Source: Pseudomonadota bacterium
GTDB lineage: Bacteria; Desulfobacterota; Syntrophobacteria; Syntrophobacterales; Syntrophobacteraceae
Direction of reading: 5' to 3'
Assembly (NCBI GenBank): GCA_023416335.1
Contig: JAEZHY010000228.1
Span: 1-13,456, forward strand
DNA: 13,456 bases
Below the pieces are notes generated by a model. The model saw only the letters and a program-made list of their open reading frames with translations. It searched no databases and had not been told where the DNA came from. The translations under genes and the position numbers were made by a program. Shown one piece after another: positions 1-8,460 of this stretch. Each line of letters starts with the position of its first letter. The first letter of the stretch is position 1.

Positions 1-898
1 GAATTGTGGCGAGCATGGTGTTGAGGCTCTTTCCGAGCATATCGGCGTCGGATTTGACTTCCAGTTTGACCCCGAGGTCTCCGGAGGCAACCTTTTCTAC
101 GGCCAGGGAAGCATTTTTGATGTTCTCGGTCATATTTCGAAACGACTGGGCGAGCATGCCGATTTCATCTTTGGAATCGATCCCGATTGTCACTCCGACA
201 TCGCCCAACGCCAACCTGTCGGCCGCCGCGGCGATTTCCCTGACCGGGCCGCCTATGAGCCTGGCCATCCAGAATCCGAGAAGAACGGCAACAACGACCG
301 CAATCGCAACGAGGGTGAGCATAAAACGGCCCGCGAAAACAGCCGTGGCGGTATTTTCTTCGGCTACCTTGCGGGAGACTTCCAGTTTCGATTGGAAGAG
401 TTTTTCAATGGAAGTGTGAATTGCCGCCCCCACCGGAGCCACCTGGTTCTGCACCATATCCTGCGCACCGTTCTTGTTGCCCTGCTCGATAAGCCTTATC
501 GCCTGATCTTTGAGCGGTTCGAATTTCTTCAACTGATCGTTCAGGGTTTGGAACTCTTTGCGGCCCGTGTCGGTAACGATGGCTTTCCCGAATCTGACGA
601 GCGATTCTTCCATGGCCTTTACGGATTCCACGATATTTGCCGTGGTTGCCCGAAACTGCTCAGCATTGTCGATCAGCAAGAGTGCTCTCAAATCGGCTCT
701 GATCTTGTGGAATTCATATGCCGCAATGCCGATGTCGGCCACGGACTTCGTGTGCGCCTCATAAAGCATATTGTCGTTTTCGGCGATAAGATTGATGCGG
801 GTGTACCCCGTATACCCGACAATGGCGGCGAAGAGGGCAACCAGGATGAACGACATGAGAAGCTTTGTGCTTACTTTGCGATCGGTGAACCACTTCAT
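1..898 (-). CDS. Methyl-accepting chemotaxis protein, C-terminus beyond the left edge
   Basis: This is a transmembrane chemoreceptor, of which the first 299 residues are visible; the reading frame is open to base 2. It starts at ATG 898-896, behind an AAGGAGG ribosome site (906-914). The N-terminus, MKWFTDRKVSTKLL, matches those of the two receptors upstream. TM1 is about residues 11-32. A helical periplasmic region follows (about 33-190), resembling the four-helix-bundle (4HB_MCP) sensor. TM2 is about 192-212 and a HAMP domain about 213-265 ([19 protein letters not shown], then [11 protein letters not shown]). A second HAMP-like segment begins near 266 (VASGDLGVKLEVKSDADMLG). The methylation helices and the CheA/CheW-binding hairpin are outside the window. 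The gene lies 42 nt after cheW and is probably cotranscribed with it. The ligand is unknown. Confidence 0.93.
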   Translation of the reverse strand, partial: MKWFTDRKVSTKLLMSFILVALFAAIVGYTGYTRINLIAENDNMLYEAHTKSVADIGIAAYEFHKIRADLRALLLIDNAEQFRATTANIVESVKAMEESLVRFGKAIVTDTGRKEFQTLNDQLKKFEPLKDQAIRLIEQGNKNGAQDMVQNQVAPVGAAIHTSIEKLFQSKLEVSRKVAEENTATAVFAGRFMLTLVAIAVVVAVLLGFWMARLIGGPVREIAAAADRLALGDVGVTIGIDSKDEIGMLAQSFRNMTENIKNASLAVEKVASGDLGVKLEVKSDADMLGKSLNTMLATI

Positions 899-940
899 TT
901 TGAACTTCCTCCTTCAACTGATTTCACGTGATGCCGTTGT

Positions 941-1534
941 TCATTCCCCGGGCTTGAGGTAAACAGTGTGCAGTTCGCCTTGATCCGGGCTCATATCACG
1001 CTCCTTGACCTGTTCTTGCCGGACTGCCGCCGATTCTTGTTCGGGCATGCCTTCTCCGACCTCCTGAGCCATGGCCAGTTCCTCCGCTGAAAAGACCTTG
1101 TCTATGTCGAGAATGATTATGAACCGGTCGTCCCGCTTTCCCATCCCTTTGATGAACCGGGTATTCAATCGCATGCCGATGCGCGGCGGGGGCTCGATCC
1201 GAGCGGGATCGAGTTCAATGACCTCCTCGACCGAGTCGGCCAGGGCGCCGAGTACTGCAGCTTCTCCGTCGAGTTCCACCTCAACGATGATGATGCAGGT
1301 ATTCACGGTCTTTTCAGTCTTCGTCATCCCGAATTTCAGGCGCATATCGACCACGGGTACGGCGCTTCCTCGAAGGTTGATCACTCCAAGCATGAAATCG
1401 GGGGTCTGGGGAACCCTGGTGATTTTTGTATAATCGAGCACCTCGCGAACCTTGGATATATCCAGGGCGAACACCTCGTTTTCGAGTTCAAAGGTGAGAT
1501 ACTGTCCGGTTTCGGTAATTGCGGCCACACTCAT
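941..1534 (-). CDS. cheW: CheW-type receptor-kinase coupling protein
   Basis: This 197-residue protein is a cytoplasmic adaptor that links chemoreceptor tips to CheA. The CheW/SH3-like core spans about residues 10-155. It shows the opening QYLTFELENEVFALDISKVREV, the conserved MLGVINLRGSAVPVVDMRLKFG (Arg56 in NLRG), and a closing FIIILDIDKVFSAEEL. A core of this kind normally ends near residue 155. Here a further 40 or so charged, Gln/Glu-rich residues follow (about 157-197), which look disordered and are of unknown role. The start ATG at 1534 is preceded by CAGGAGGAAATTCCG, with AGGAGG at 1543-1548, a strong ribosome site. The gene lies between two receptor genes, as expected of a dedicated coupling protein for this cluster. 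Confidence 0.95.
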   Translation of the reverse strand: MSVAAITETGQYLTFELENEVFALDISKVREVLDYTKITRVPQTPDFMLGVINLRGSAVPVVDMRLKFGMTKTEKTVNTCIIIVEVELDGEAAVLGALADSVEEVIELDPARIEPPPRIGMRLNTRFIKGMGKRDDRFIIILDIDKVFSAEELAMAQEVGEGMPEQESAAVRQEQVKERDMSPDQGELHTVYLKPGE

Positions 1535-1574
1535 CGGAATTTCCTCCTGAAACTGTCGTCTGTTTTACACTCCA

Positions 1575-1606
1575 CCCTCCGGGCATATCTGCTCTTGACC
1601 GGAGGG
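1575..1606. repeat. Intercistronic stem-loop between receptor and cheW
   Basis: CCCTCCGG at 1575-1582 pairs perfectly with CCGGAGGG at 1599-1606 across a 16-nt loop. It lies in the 128-nt gap between the receptor stop (1663) and the cheW start (1534). No U-run follows on the minus strand, so it is not an obvious intrinsic terminator. It could be an mRNA stability or processing hairpin. That role is inference. Confidence 0.45.
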
Positions 1607-1662
1607 AGAGGGGCGGAGCAGGTCAAAAGAGCGACACTGTCGCGGCTGCAGCGGAAAGTCCG

Positions 1663-3738
1663 CTAGTATTTTTCGAACTCAGGGTCCTCGGAGCCGCCGT
1701 TGGCGTCGCGCCCCAAATTCAGGCATGTGCCTTTTGCCGATTTCTTGCCGCCGAGCTTATGCAGCAGATCCACGGACCTCATTGGGCCTTTCCCCGGAAG
1801 AGCTTCTTTTTTGTAGAGCGGTCCTTTCTTCGTTGACGGGCCGGATCCGATCTTGAAGTAGGCTATGGTTTCCTGGAGCTTGTGGGCCTGGCTCGCGAGT
1901 TCCTCGGATGTGGAGGACATCTCTTCAGATGCGGAGGCATTTTGCTGAACGACGACATCGAGCTGCTGGATTGCCTTGTTGATCTGATCGGCACCTGAGT
2001 TCTGCTCCCGGCTTGCGGCATTGATTTCCTGGACCAGTTCGGCCGTCTTCTGGATGTCGGGGACGATTTTGGCCAGCATCTCTCCTGCTTTTTCAGCAAT
2101 CAGTACACTGGACCCGGAGAGGCTGTTTATTTCACCGGCAGCGGTCTGGCTCCGCTCGGCAAGCTTTCGGACCTCGGAGGCCACCACGGCAAAACCCTTC
2201 CCGTGCTCGCCGGCGCGTGCGGCCTCGATAGCCGCATTGAGCGCCAGGAGATTGGTTTGACGCGCGATTTCCTCGATGATCGATATCTTCCCTGCAATCT
2301 GTTTCATTGCGGCAACCGTTTCAGCTACCGCGCTCCCTCCCTCGCTTGCATCCCCGGCTCCCTTCAGGGCGATCTTTTCGGTCTGGTGCGCATTCTCGGA
2401 GTTCTGATTGATATTTGCGGCCATCTGTTCCATCGAGGAAGATATCTCTTCCACGGAAGAGGACTGTTCCGATGCGCCCTGGGACATCTGCTCCGCGCTT
2501 GCGCTCAGCTGCTCGCTTCCGCTTGCGACCTGTTCGGCAACGGACTGTATGTTCGAGACGACCTCGGTCAGTCCGGCAACCATCCTGGCCATCGCCTGCA
2601 TCAACTTGTCTTCGGCCGACCGCTTTTTTATCGTGATCGTGAGATTCCCCTCGGCAATTTCCGTTGCGGCGGCGGTGACCTCATGCATGGCATCGATCAG
2701 CGAGTTGAGGTTGTTTTTGATATCGTTGAATTCACCCTTGTATTCGTCCGTGATCTTGGGTGGGATGTCGCCCCTGCTGATGCCGTCGACATAGTTTGCA
2801 GTGAGCCGGATGGGTTTTACGAAAGCCTCGATCAGCTCATTGACTCCCTGAACCAGTTCGCTCCAGGCTCCGTTATACTTGGAGGCATCGCCGCGCGTAT
2901 CGAGATTGCCGTTTCTGGTCGGTTCTATAAGCCGGTTGGTCTCCCCTATCAGGTTCTTGATAGTGTCGGCCATGAACCGAAACGACTGAGCGAGCATCCC
3001 GATCTCGTCTTTGGACTGGACGTCTATTTTTATCGCCACGTCTCCCATGGCGAGCCTGTCTGCAGCCTGGGCGATTTCCCTGACCGGCCTGCTGATGAGC
3101 CGGGTTATCACAATGCCGAGCAGGAGCGCGAGTACCACGGCAACGCCGGTGAGCGTGATTGTGGACCGCACGGCAGTGTTGACCATGTCGGTATTTTCGA
3201 CCGAGGCCTCATGAGCTTTCTGATTGGTGATTTCGAAGAGCTTGTCGAATTCCTCTTGAGCGGCCGCTGCCACGGGAGTGGCCTCGCTTCGCATGAACGC
3301 GAGCGCTTCGTCCTTCTTGCCGTCCAGGGCCAATTTTATTGTCTTCTCGGTGAGCGGCTCGAACTTCTGCATCAGTTGAGAAATCTTTCCAAATTCCTGG
3401 CGTATCGTGTCCCTGCGAATCGATTTCTGAAATTTGGCAAGGTAGTCATCCATGGATTTGTTGATTTGTTTGACCCTCGCGACGACCGAGCGCAATTCCT
3501 CGTCACTGGACGTGATGAACAAATCCCGCATATTTGCCCGGAGTCTCTGGAACTCGGTTGCCGCTTTCCCTATATCGGCCAGGGGGGCGCAATCGTATTC
3601 GATCAGTTCCGAGTAGGATTTGTTGATGGTTCCCATTTGGGTAATGCCCATGTATCCGATCCCTGCTGCGAACATTGCCACCAGGAAAAATGAAATCAGG
3701 AGTTTCGTGCCGACTCGAAGATTGGTGAACCATCCCAT
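1663..3738 (-). CDS. Methyl-accepting chemotaxis protein with a multi-HAMP array
   Basis: This is a transmembrane chemoreceptor of 691 residues from the chosen ATG at 3738. That start gives [14 protein letters not shown], matching the sister receptors, with AAAGGA 9 nt upstream (3748-3753); the frame is open to an ATG at 3807. TM1 is about residues 11-31, the helical periplasmic sensor about 32-190 and TM2 about 193-212. A canonical HAMP (213-265) is followed by three HAMP-like segments, about 268-306 ([17 protein letters not shown]), 307-351 ([18 protein letters not shown]) and 352-390 ([13 protein letters not shown]). The signalling coiled coil (about 391-630) has its hairpin tip at 489-530, including [21 protein letters not shown] linker follows, ending in DPEFEKY. 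Compared with the receptor immediately upstream, this one has a net extra 91 residues in the HAMP region. Periplasmic ligand unknown. Confidence 0.95.
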   Translation of the reverse strand: MGWFTNLRVGTKLLISFFLVAMFAAGIGYMGITQMGTINKSYSELIEYDCAPLADIGKAATEFQRLRANMRDLFITSSDEELRSVVARVKQINKSMDDYLAKFQKSIRRDTIRQEFGKISQLMQKFEPLTEKTIKLALDGKKDEALAFMRSEATPVAAAAQEEFDKLFEITNQKAHEASVENTDMVNTAVRSTITLTGVAVVLALLLGIVITRLISRPVREIAQAADRLAMGDVAIKIDVQSKDEIGMLAQSFRFMADTIKNLIGETNRLIEPTRNGNLDTRGDASKYNGAWSELVQGVNELIEAFVKPIRLTANYVDGISRGDIPPKITDEYKGEFNDIKNNLNSLIDAMHEVTAAATEIAEGNLTITIKKRSAEDKLMQAMARMVAGLTEVVSNIQSVAEQVASGSEQLSASAEQMSQGASEQSSSVEEISSSMEQMAANINQNSENAHQTEKIALKGAGDASEGGSAVAETVAAMKQIAGKISIIEEIARQTNLLALNAAIEAARAGEHGKGFAVVASEVRKLAERSQTAAGEINSLSGSSVLIAEKAGEMLAKIVPDIQKTAELVQEINAASREQNSGADQINKAIQQLDVVVQQNASASEEMSSTSEELASQAHKLQETIAYFKIGSGPSTKKGPLYKKEALPGKGPMRSVDLLHKLGGKKSAKGTCLNLGRDANGGSEDPEFEKY

Positions 3739-3983
3739 CGCTAGGAATCCTTTCCTTTGCATGTTGTTCAACACCACCGGCGGGGGATTTCCGGCAGGCC
3801 GGTTCATGAGCGTTCAAGGCCCCTGATCTCCGACAGATACATGGAGGGCGGAGGCTCTATTGTGAACGCCATTTCCCGGCCCGCTTCATACCGTACTGTT
3901 ACGGAACTGTCCGGGGGGCGAAATCGTCCATGGTTTCCCTTCATGCCGTTTGTCAGACTGTTACCGGCATGTCGGCAGGCTTA
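3739..3983. other. 245-nt gap between the two full receptors
   Basis: No gene is supported here. The gap holds the ribosome site for the downstream receptor, a GC-rich stretch with CCGG repeats (about 3777-3804), and an inverted repeat described separately. It is the longest gap inside the operon. It could hold a secondary promoter for the distal genes, but I see no convincing sigma-54 or sigma-70 site on the minus strand. Confidence 0.5.
3942..3971. repeat. Inverted repeat just after the receptor stop
   Basis: CATGCCG at 3942-3948 is the exact reverse complement of CGGCATG at 3965-3971, with a 16-nt spacer. On the minus strand it begins 12 nt after the stop of the 613-residue receptor. No T-tract follows, so partial attenuation or RNA processing is more likely than full termination. 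The role is inferred. Confidence 0.4.
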
Positions 3984-5825
3984 TCAATATTTTTCGAACT
4001 CGGGATCATCGGAATTGCCGTTCTTTTTGCCGGCATTTTCCAGATTGAGAACGGCCCCTTTCGATCTGCCGGCTGTCTTCTGAGCTGTTGCTCCCGCATC
4101 TTTTCGGGTCCCGGGAGCGGGAAGCCCGGCGACGAGATGTTGTTCCTGCCATCCTCCACGGTTCCGCCCGAACGTCTGGACCTTTCCATCGGATGACTGA
4201 TAGCCGATTTTGAAATAGGCAATGCTGCTCTGGAGCTGTTCCGCCTGGCCGGCCAGTTCCTCGCTTGTCGACGACATCTCTTCCGATGCCGAAGCATTCT
4301 GCTGTACGACCAGATCGAGTTGCTGGATCGCCTTGTTGATCTGTTCGGCCCCGGAGTTCTGCTCCCTGCTGGCGGCATTGATTTCCTGGACCAGTTCGGC
4401 GGTTTTTTGGATGTCGGGCACGATGCGGGTAAGCATTTCTCCGGCCTTCTCCGCGATCTGAACGCTGGAACCCGAGAGATTATTGATCTCGCCGGCGGCG
4501 GTCTGGCTGCGCTCTGCCAGTTTCCTGACTTCCGAGGCCACCACGGCAAAGCCTTTACCGTGTTCTCCGGCGCGGGCCGCCTCGATTGCCGCATTCAGGG
4601 CCAGCAGGTTGGTCTGGCGCGCGATCTCTTCGATTATGGATATCTTTCCCGCGATCTGCTTCATTGCGTCGACAGTCGCCGCAACGGCTTGCCCGCCCTC
4701 TCCGGCGTCTTCAGCCGCTTTCAGTGCGATGCGCTCCGTCTGCTGGGCATTTTCGGAATTCTGATTGATGTTCGCGGCCATTTGCTCCATGGAGGAAGAG
4801 ATCTCCTCCACCGATGAAGATTGTTCGGATGCGCCCTGGGACATCTGCTCCGAGCTGGCGCTCAACTGCTGACTGCCGCTTGCGACCTGGTCGGCAACGG
4901 ATTGGATGTTGGAGACGACCTCGGTCAGTCCCGTTATCATCCTGGCCATTGCCTGCATGAGCTTGTCCTCCGCGGAACGTTCCCGGACTTCCACTGTAAG
5001 GTTTCCGCCGGCTATCTCCGTTGCCGCCGAGGTGACCTCGTTCATCGAAGAGACGATCTTCTGGAAAGACCGGCAGAGCATCCCCGTTTCATCTTCGGAT
5101 TTGACTTCCAGGTTCAGATTGACGTCGCCCACGGCCAGTCTGTCCGCCGCTGCGGCCATCTCCCGGATTGGGTTGCTGATCAGGCGGGCAATGAAATATC
5201 CGAGCAGGATCGCAAGGACGACGGCTGTCCCGGTAAGGACCAGCACAAAACGGATTGCGGAATCGGCTGTTGCCGTATTCTCCTTCGATGTCCTGGATGC
5301 GCCTTCGATATTGATTTGGAGCAACTTGTCAAGATGGTCCTGGATTTCTGCCGCCAAAGACGCAGCTTCTCCTCTCGTTTCCGATAGAGCCTCCTCCTTC
5401 TTGCTCTCCAACGCCAGTCTCACGATCTTGTCTCTGAGCGTGTCGAACCTGGCGATAGCCTGCTTCAAGGACTGCAATTCCTTGTATTCCAGGTCATCAC
5501 TTTTTATTGTCTTCTCAAATCCTGCCAGAGATTCCTCGATTTTCTTATCGTAGGCGTCGATCTTTGCAGCATACGACTTCATTTCTCCTTCAGTTGTGGA
5601 AAGGAGGAGGTCTCTTGTGCATCCGCGGGAAATCTGGAAATCTCCGATAGCTTTCCCTATATAGCCGAGCGGCCGGGTGCAGAGTTCATACATGCCCGTA
5701 TCGGCGTCCTCGAGCATGCGGAGTTTGCTCATTCCCATGTACCCGATTGCCCCGGCCAGCAAAGCCATCAGGAAAAATGAGAGCAATAGCTTTGTGGCGA
5801 TTTTACGATCTGTGAACCATCTCAT
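3984..5825 (-). CDS. Methyl-accepting chemotaxis protein
   Basis: This is a transmembrane chemoreceptor of 613 residues. It starts at ATG 5825 behind AGAGGAA and ends in tandem stops, TGA then TAA. TM1 is about residues 11-32, the helical periplasmic sensor about 33-190 and TM2 about 193-212. The HAMP domain is about 214-258 ([29 protein letters not shown]). A single extra HAMP-like segment follows (about 262-300, [18 protein letters not shown]). The signalling coiled coil runs from about 301 to 540, with its hairpin tip at about 399-440 ([20 protein letters not shown]). A long Gly/Ala/Lys-rich linker leads to a C-terminal DDPEFEKY. By eye the signalling domain is about 90% identical to that of the neighbouring receptor, while the periplasmic domains diverge, so the two probably sense different ligands through one kinase complex. 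Confidence 0.95.
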   Translation of the reverse strand: MRWFTDRKIATKLLLSFFLMALLAGAIGYMGMSKLRMLEDADTGMYELCTRPLGYIGKAIGDFQISRGCTRDLLLSTTEGEMKSYAAKIDAYDKKIEESLAGFEKTIKSDDLEYKELQSLKQAIARFDTLRDKIVRLALESKKEEALSETRGEAASLAAEIQDHLDKLLQINIEGASRTSKENTATADSAIRFVLVLTGTAVVLAILLGYFIARLISNPIREMAAAADRLAVGDVNLNLEVKSEDETGMLCRSFQKIVSSMNEVTSAATEIAGGNLTVEVRERSAEDKLMQAMARMITGLTEVVSNIQSVADQVASGSQQLSASSEQMSQGASEQSSSVEEISSSMEQMAANINQNSENAQQTERIALKAAEDAGEGGQAVAATVDAMKQIAGKISIIEEIARQTNLLALNAAIEAARAGEHGKGFAVVASEVRKLAERSQTAAGEINNLSGSSVQIAEKAGEMLTRIVPDIQKTAELVQEINAASREQNSGAEQINKAIQQLDLVVQQNASASEEMSSTSEELAGQAEQLQSSIAYFKIGYQSSDGKVQTFGRNRGGWQEQHLVAGLPAPGTRKDAGATAQKTAGRSKGAVLNLENAGKKNGNSDDPEFEKY

Positions 5826-5850
5826 CCCTGGATTCCTCTCTTTTCAACGA

Positions 5851-5865
5851 CCTTTAAATTAAAGG
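5851..5865. repeat. Perfect 15-bp palindrome upstream of a receptor gene
   Basis: CCTTTAAATTAAAGG is a perfect 7-bp dyad around one central base. It lies about 26 nt before the receptor ATG, in the 75-nt gap after cheA. It could be an operator, part of an internal AT-rich promoter, or a small RNA hairpin. The sequence alone does not decide. Confidence 0.4.
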
Positions 5866-5880
5866 GGTTACACAAAAATC

Positions 5881-5917
5881 AATCCGCCCTGCCGGGTTTT
5901 TCAGTGCAGGCGGGATT
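5881..5917. repeat. Imperfect stem-loop spanning the cheA stop codon
   Basis: The 12-nt arms at 5881-5892 and 5906-5917 pair at 10 of 12 positions around a 13-nt loop. The cheA stop (5901-5903) lies in the loop. No T-run follows on the minus strand. It might affect expression of the receptor genes downstream relative to cheA. That is inference. Confidence 0.3.
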
Positions 5918-8045
5918 CGCTCTGCTCCTCCAAATCCGACTTCTGGATAATCTTGGCTGCATCGAGAATCAGCGCGATTGTTCCGTCACCCAGGATCGTG
6001 GCTCCTGAGACGCCTTCCACGTTGCGGTAAACCCGACTGAGGTTTTTGATGACGGTCTGATGTTCGCCCACTACACGGTCCACCACGAATCCGATCCTGC
6101 CGTCGACGGATTCGGTCACCACGATCTGTTCGAGTTCCGGAAGTGTTCCGTTGATTCCGAACCGCTCGCGGAGCCTGATGTACGGCACTATTTCTCCTCT
6201 AAGCCCGACTATGCGACGTCCATTTGCTCTTGCCACGTCTTCGCGGCTCAATTCGACGCACTCCTCGACGATCGAAAGCGGCAGGACGAAGAAATCCTTT
6301 CCTATTTCGACAAGGAGGCCGTCGATGATTGCAAGCGTGAGGGGCAGTTTGAGGATGATCGTGGTTCCGGCGCCCTTTTCACTGGCGACCTCTATTGAGC
6401 CCCGGAGCAGTTCGATGCAGCGTTTTACGACGTCCATTCCGACGCCTCTGCCGGAAATGTTCGTGATCTGCTTTGCAGTGGAGAAGCCGGGCGCGAAGAT
6501 GAGTCCGAAAATCTCTTTTTCCGTGAGTTCCGCATCTGCTTGAATGAGCCCGTTTTCGATCGCTTTGGCCCGGATCGACTCAGTATCCAGTCCTTTCCCG
6601 TCGTCCGCGATCCGGATGAGTACGTTTGCGCCCGAGTGCGAAGCGGAGAGGTTTACCGTTCCCTTCCTTGGTTTATTCACTCGCTCCCGTTCCGCCGGGT
6701 CTTCGATTCCATGGTCGATGCAGTTCCGGATTATGTGGACGAGAGGATCGTTCAGCCGCTCGATGACCGTTTTATCCAGCTCCGTCTCCGCGCCTTCCGT
6801 AACCAGGTTGACCTCTTTGCCGAGTTCATTCGAAAGATCGCGAACCAGCCGCTTGAACTTGTTGAAACTCGTGCCGATGGGAAGCATGCGGATGCTCATG
6901 GTGCTGTCCCGAAGCTCCATGGTCAGCCGCTCGACCTCTTCGCTTATAGGTATCAGGTCGGCATCTCCCGAAAGAGCCACCATCTGGCTGAGCCTGGCCT
7001 GCACCGTCACCAGTTCCCCGACAAGATCCACGAGGGTGTCCAGCTTCATCGCAGGCACCCGTACAGTGGATGCCGATTCCTCTTCCCGTTTTTTCTCCCT
7101 GATCTCCCTGAGGTGCTTCTGTTCGGCAAGGGCGGATTCGACACGGACGGAATCGACAAGTCCGGCTTCGACCAGAAGCTCTCCAATGCGTTTCTGCTTG
7201 CCGAGCACGCTCTGCAGCTTCTCCGTGCTGATTTGCCCGCGCTCGACGAGAATCTCGCCCAGTTTCTCGGGAGGAGCATCGTCTGAATTTGGATTGTTCG
7301 TCTCGATCCTCACCTCGCCGCCGTCAATTTTCTCGATCTGCAATTCGCAGTCGTCCTCGACGAACATGAAGACGTCCCGGATTGCATTCAAGCCGGCGGA
7401 AGTGCTGAGCACCACTTCCCATGCCGTGTAGCAGGATTCGGGGTCGAACAGGTCTCCCTCCGGCATTCGGTCCAGGATGGCGAGCACCGTCGCTTCACCC
7501 ATTTCCCGCAACTCGTTCAGGAGAAGGATGGGATTGGTTCCGTTGCGGAAAAGATCGCGATTGGGACGGAAGAAGATCCTGTAGCTGCACACTTCCGAAT
7601 CCTCCTCCGGCAGGGGAGATGCCTCCTCCTGCCGAGCCGGCTCCGGTTCGTCCGTCAGGGGCACAAGTTGCCTCACGGCTTCCACGATCTCTGCCGCGGC
7701 TTTCTCGATGGATTCCGATTCGGATTCTTCGGTTGCGTCCGACTTTGCAAGCATTCCACGGATGATATCGCCTGCGGCCAAAGTCAGATCGATGAGCTTT
7801 TTCGTGACATGGGATTTCCCATTGCGTACAAGGTCGAAGAAGTTTTCGAGTTCGTGGGTGAAGGAGACGATCTCGTCAAACCCGAACATGGCCCCTGAGC
7901 CCTTGATGGTATGGAGTGCGCGGAAGACGCGGCCGACGGTCTCCATGTCGTCCGGGGTTTCTTCCAGTTCGAGCAATGCCGTTTCGAGTTCGCCGAGCAG
8001 TTCGCGCGCTTCTTCCCTGAATGCTTCCCTATGTATGTCCATCAT
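5901..8045 (-). CDS. cheA: CheA chemotaxis histidine kinase
   Basis: CheA is the cytoplasmic kinase that phosphorylates CheY under receptor control. The 714 residues begin MMDIHREAF. The ATG at 8045 overlaps the cheY stop as ATGA, which suggests translational coupling; AAGGTG precedes it. The in-frame extension to 8105 lies inside cheY and is rejected. The Hpt domain (about 1-105) has phosphorylatable His45 in HTIKGSGAMFGF. A P2-like domain spans about 152-240 (YRIFFRPNRDLFRNGT to VFMFVEDDCEL). Two 24-residue repeats (261-284 and 286-309) resemble the MshEN cyclic-di-GMP-binding motif. Next come dimerisation helices (about 328-395), the ATPase with N-box HIIRNCIDHGIED (437-449), G1 DDGKGLD and G2 GRGVGMD (532-538), and a CheW-like regulatory domain (about 575-705). 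Catalytic residues appear intact. Confidence 0.97.
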   Translation of the reverse strand: MMDIHREAFREEARELLGELETALLELEETPDDMETVGRVFRALHTIKGSGAMFGFDEIVSFTHELENFFDLVRNGKSHVTKKLIDLTLAAGDIIRGMLAKSDATEESESESIEKAAAEIVEAVRQLVPLTDEPEPARQEEASPLPEEDSEVCSYRIFFRPNRDLFRNGTNPILLLNELREMGEATVLAILDRMPEGDLFDPESCYTAWEVVLSTSAGLNAIRDVFMFVEDDCELQIEKIDGGEVRIETNNPNSDDAPPEKLGEILVERGQISTEKLQSVLGKQKRIGELLVEAGLVDSVRVESALAEQKHLREIREKKREEESASTVRVPAMKLDTLVDLVGELVTVQARLSQMVALSGDADLIPISEEVERLTMELRDSTMSIRMLPIGTSFNKFKRLVRDLSNELGKEVNLVTEGAETELDKTVIERLNDPLVHIIRNCIDHGIEDPAERERVNKPRKGTVNLSASHSGANVLIRIADDGKGLDTESIRAKAIENGLIQADAELTEKEIFGLIFAPGFSTAKQITNISGRGVGMDVVKRCIELLRGSIEVASEKGAGTTIILKLPLTLAIIDGLLVEIGKDFFVLPLSIVEECVELSREDVARANGRRIVGLRGEIVPYIRLRERFGINGTLPELEQIVVTESVDGRIGFVVDRVVGEHQTVIKNLSRVYRNVEGVSGATILGDGTIALILDAAKIIQKSDLEEQSESRLH

Positions 8046-8404
8046 CCCAGCACCTTTTTCACCACGGCCACGAGTTGCTCGGGCTTGAAGGGTTTGACGA
8101 TCCATCCTGTTGCCCCGGCCGCCTTGCCTTCCTGTTTTTTCGACGCCTGAGATTCCGTCGTCAGCATGACGATGGGTACGAATTTAAACAAGGCGTGAGC
8201 CCGGAGGGCGCGGATCAGTTCGATCCCGTCCATATTGGGCATGTTCAGGTCCGTGAGCACCATGTGGATCGGCGATCCCAGCTTGGACAATGCGTCTTTT
8301 CCATCGACGGCTTCTATCACCTCGTAGCCGGCATTTCGCAGCGTGAAACCGACCATCTGGCGCATGCTGGATGAGTCATCGACCGTCATGATTACCTTGC
8401 TCAT
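8042..8404 (-). CDS. cheY: CheY-like single-domain response regulator
   Basis: This 120-residue receiver domain has no output domain. It is the likely phosphoryl acceptor for the CheA encoded just after it. The receiver residues are all present: the acidic pair Asp9-Asp10 (TVDDSSSMR), phosphoacceptor Asp52 (LTDLNMPNMDG), Thr82 in MLTTES, and Lys104 in VKPF. The ATG at 8404 is preceded by AGGAGGT (8411-8417), the best ribosome site in the operon, so a longer in-frame reading to 8758 is rejected; it would run through the STAS gene. The stop overlaps the cheA start by 4 nt. Whether CheY acts on a flagellar motor, type IV pili or another output cannot be told from the sequence. Confidence 0.96.
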   Translation of the reverse strand: MSKVIMTVDDSSSMRQMVGFTLRNAGYEVIEAVDGKDALSKLGSPIHMVLTDLNMPNMDGIELIRALRAHALFKFVPIVMLTTESQASKKQEGKAAGATGWIVKPFKPEQLVAVVKKVLG

Positions 8405-8460
8405 TCGTTGACCTCCTGGACCGACAAGAGCGGCGAATGCCTCCGGGTCCCGATCGTGTT

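Noticed and set aside
2203..3693. 496-codon open frame on the plus strand opposite a receptor gene
   Set aside because: It is antisense to a clear chemoreceptor with intact domains, has no family resemblance, and arises from GC-biased codon use.
3739..3983. Internal sigma-54 promoter for the distal receptor genes
   Set aside because: I looked for GG-N10-GC with TGGCAC/TTGC on the minus strand and found no convincing match.
6540..7431. Overlapping 248- and 295-codon plus-strand frames opposite cheA
   Set aside because: Both are antisense to conserved CheA kinase domains, have low-complexity Ser/Arg-rich translations and no ribosome sites.
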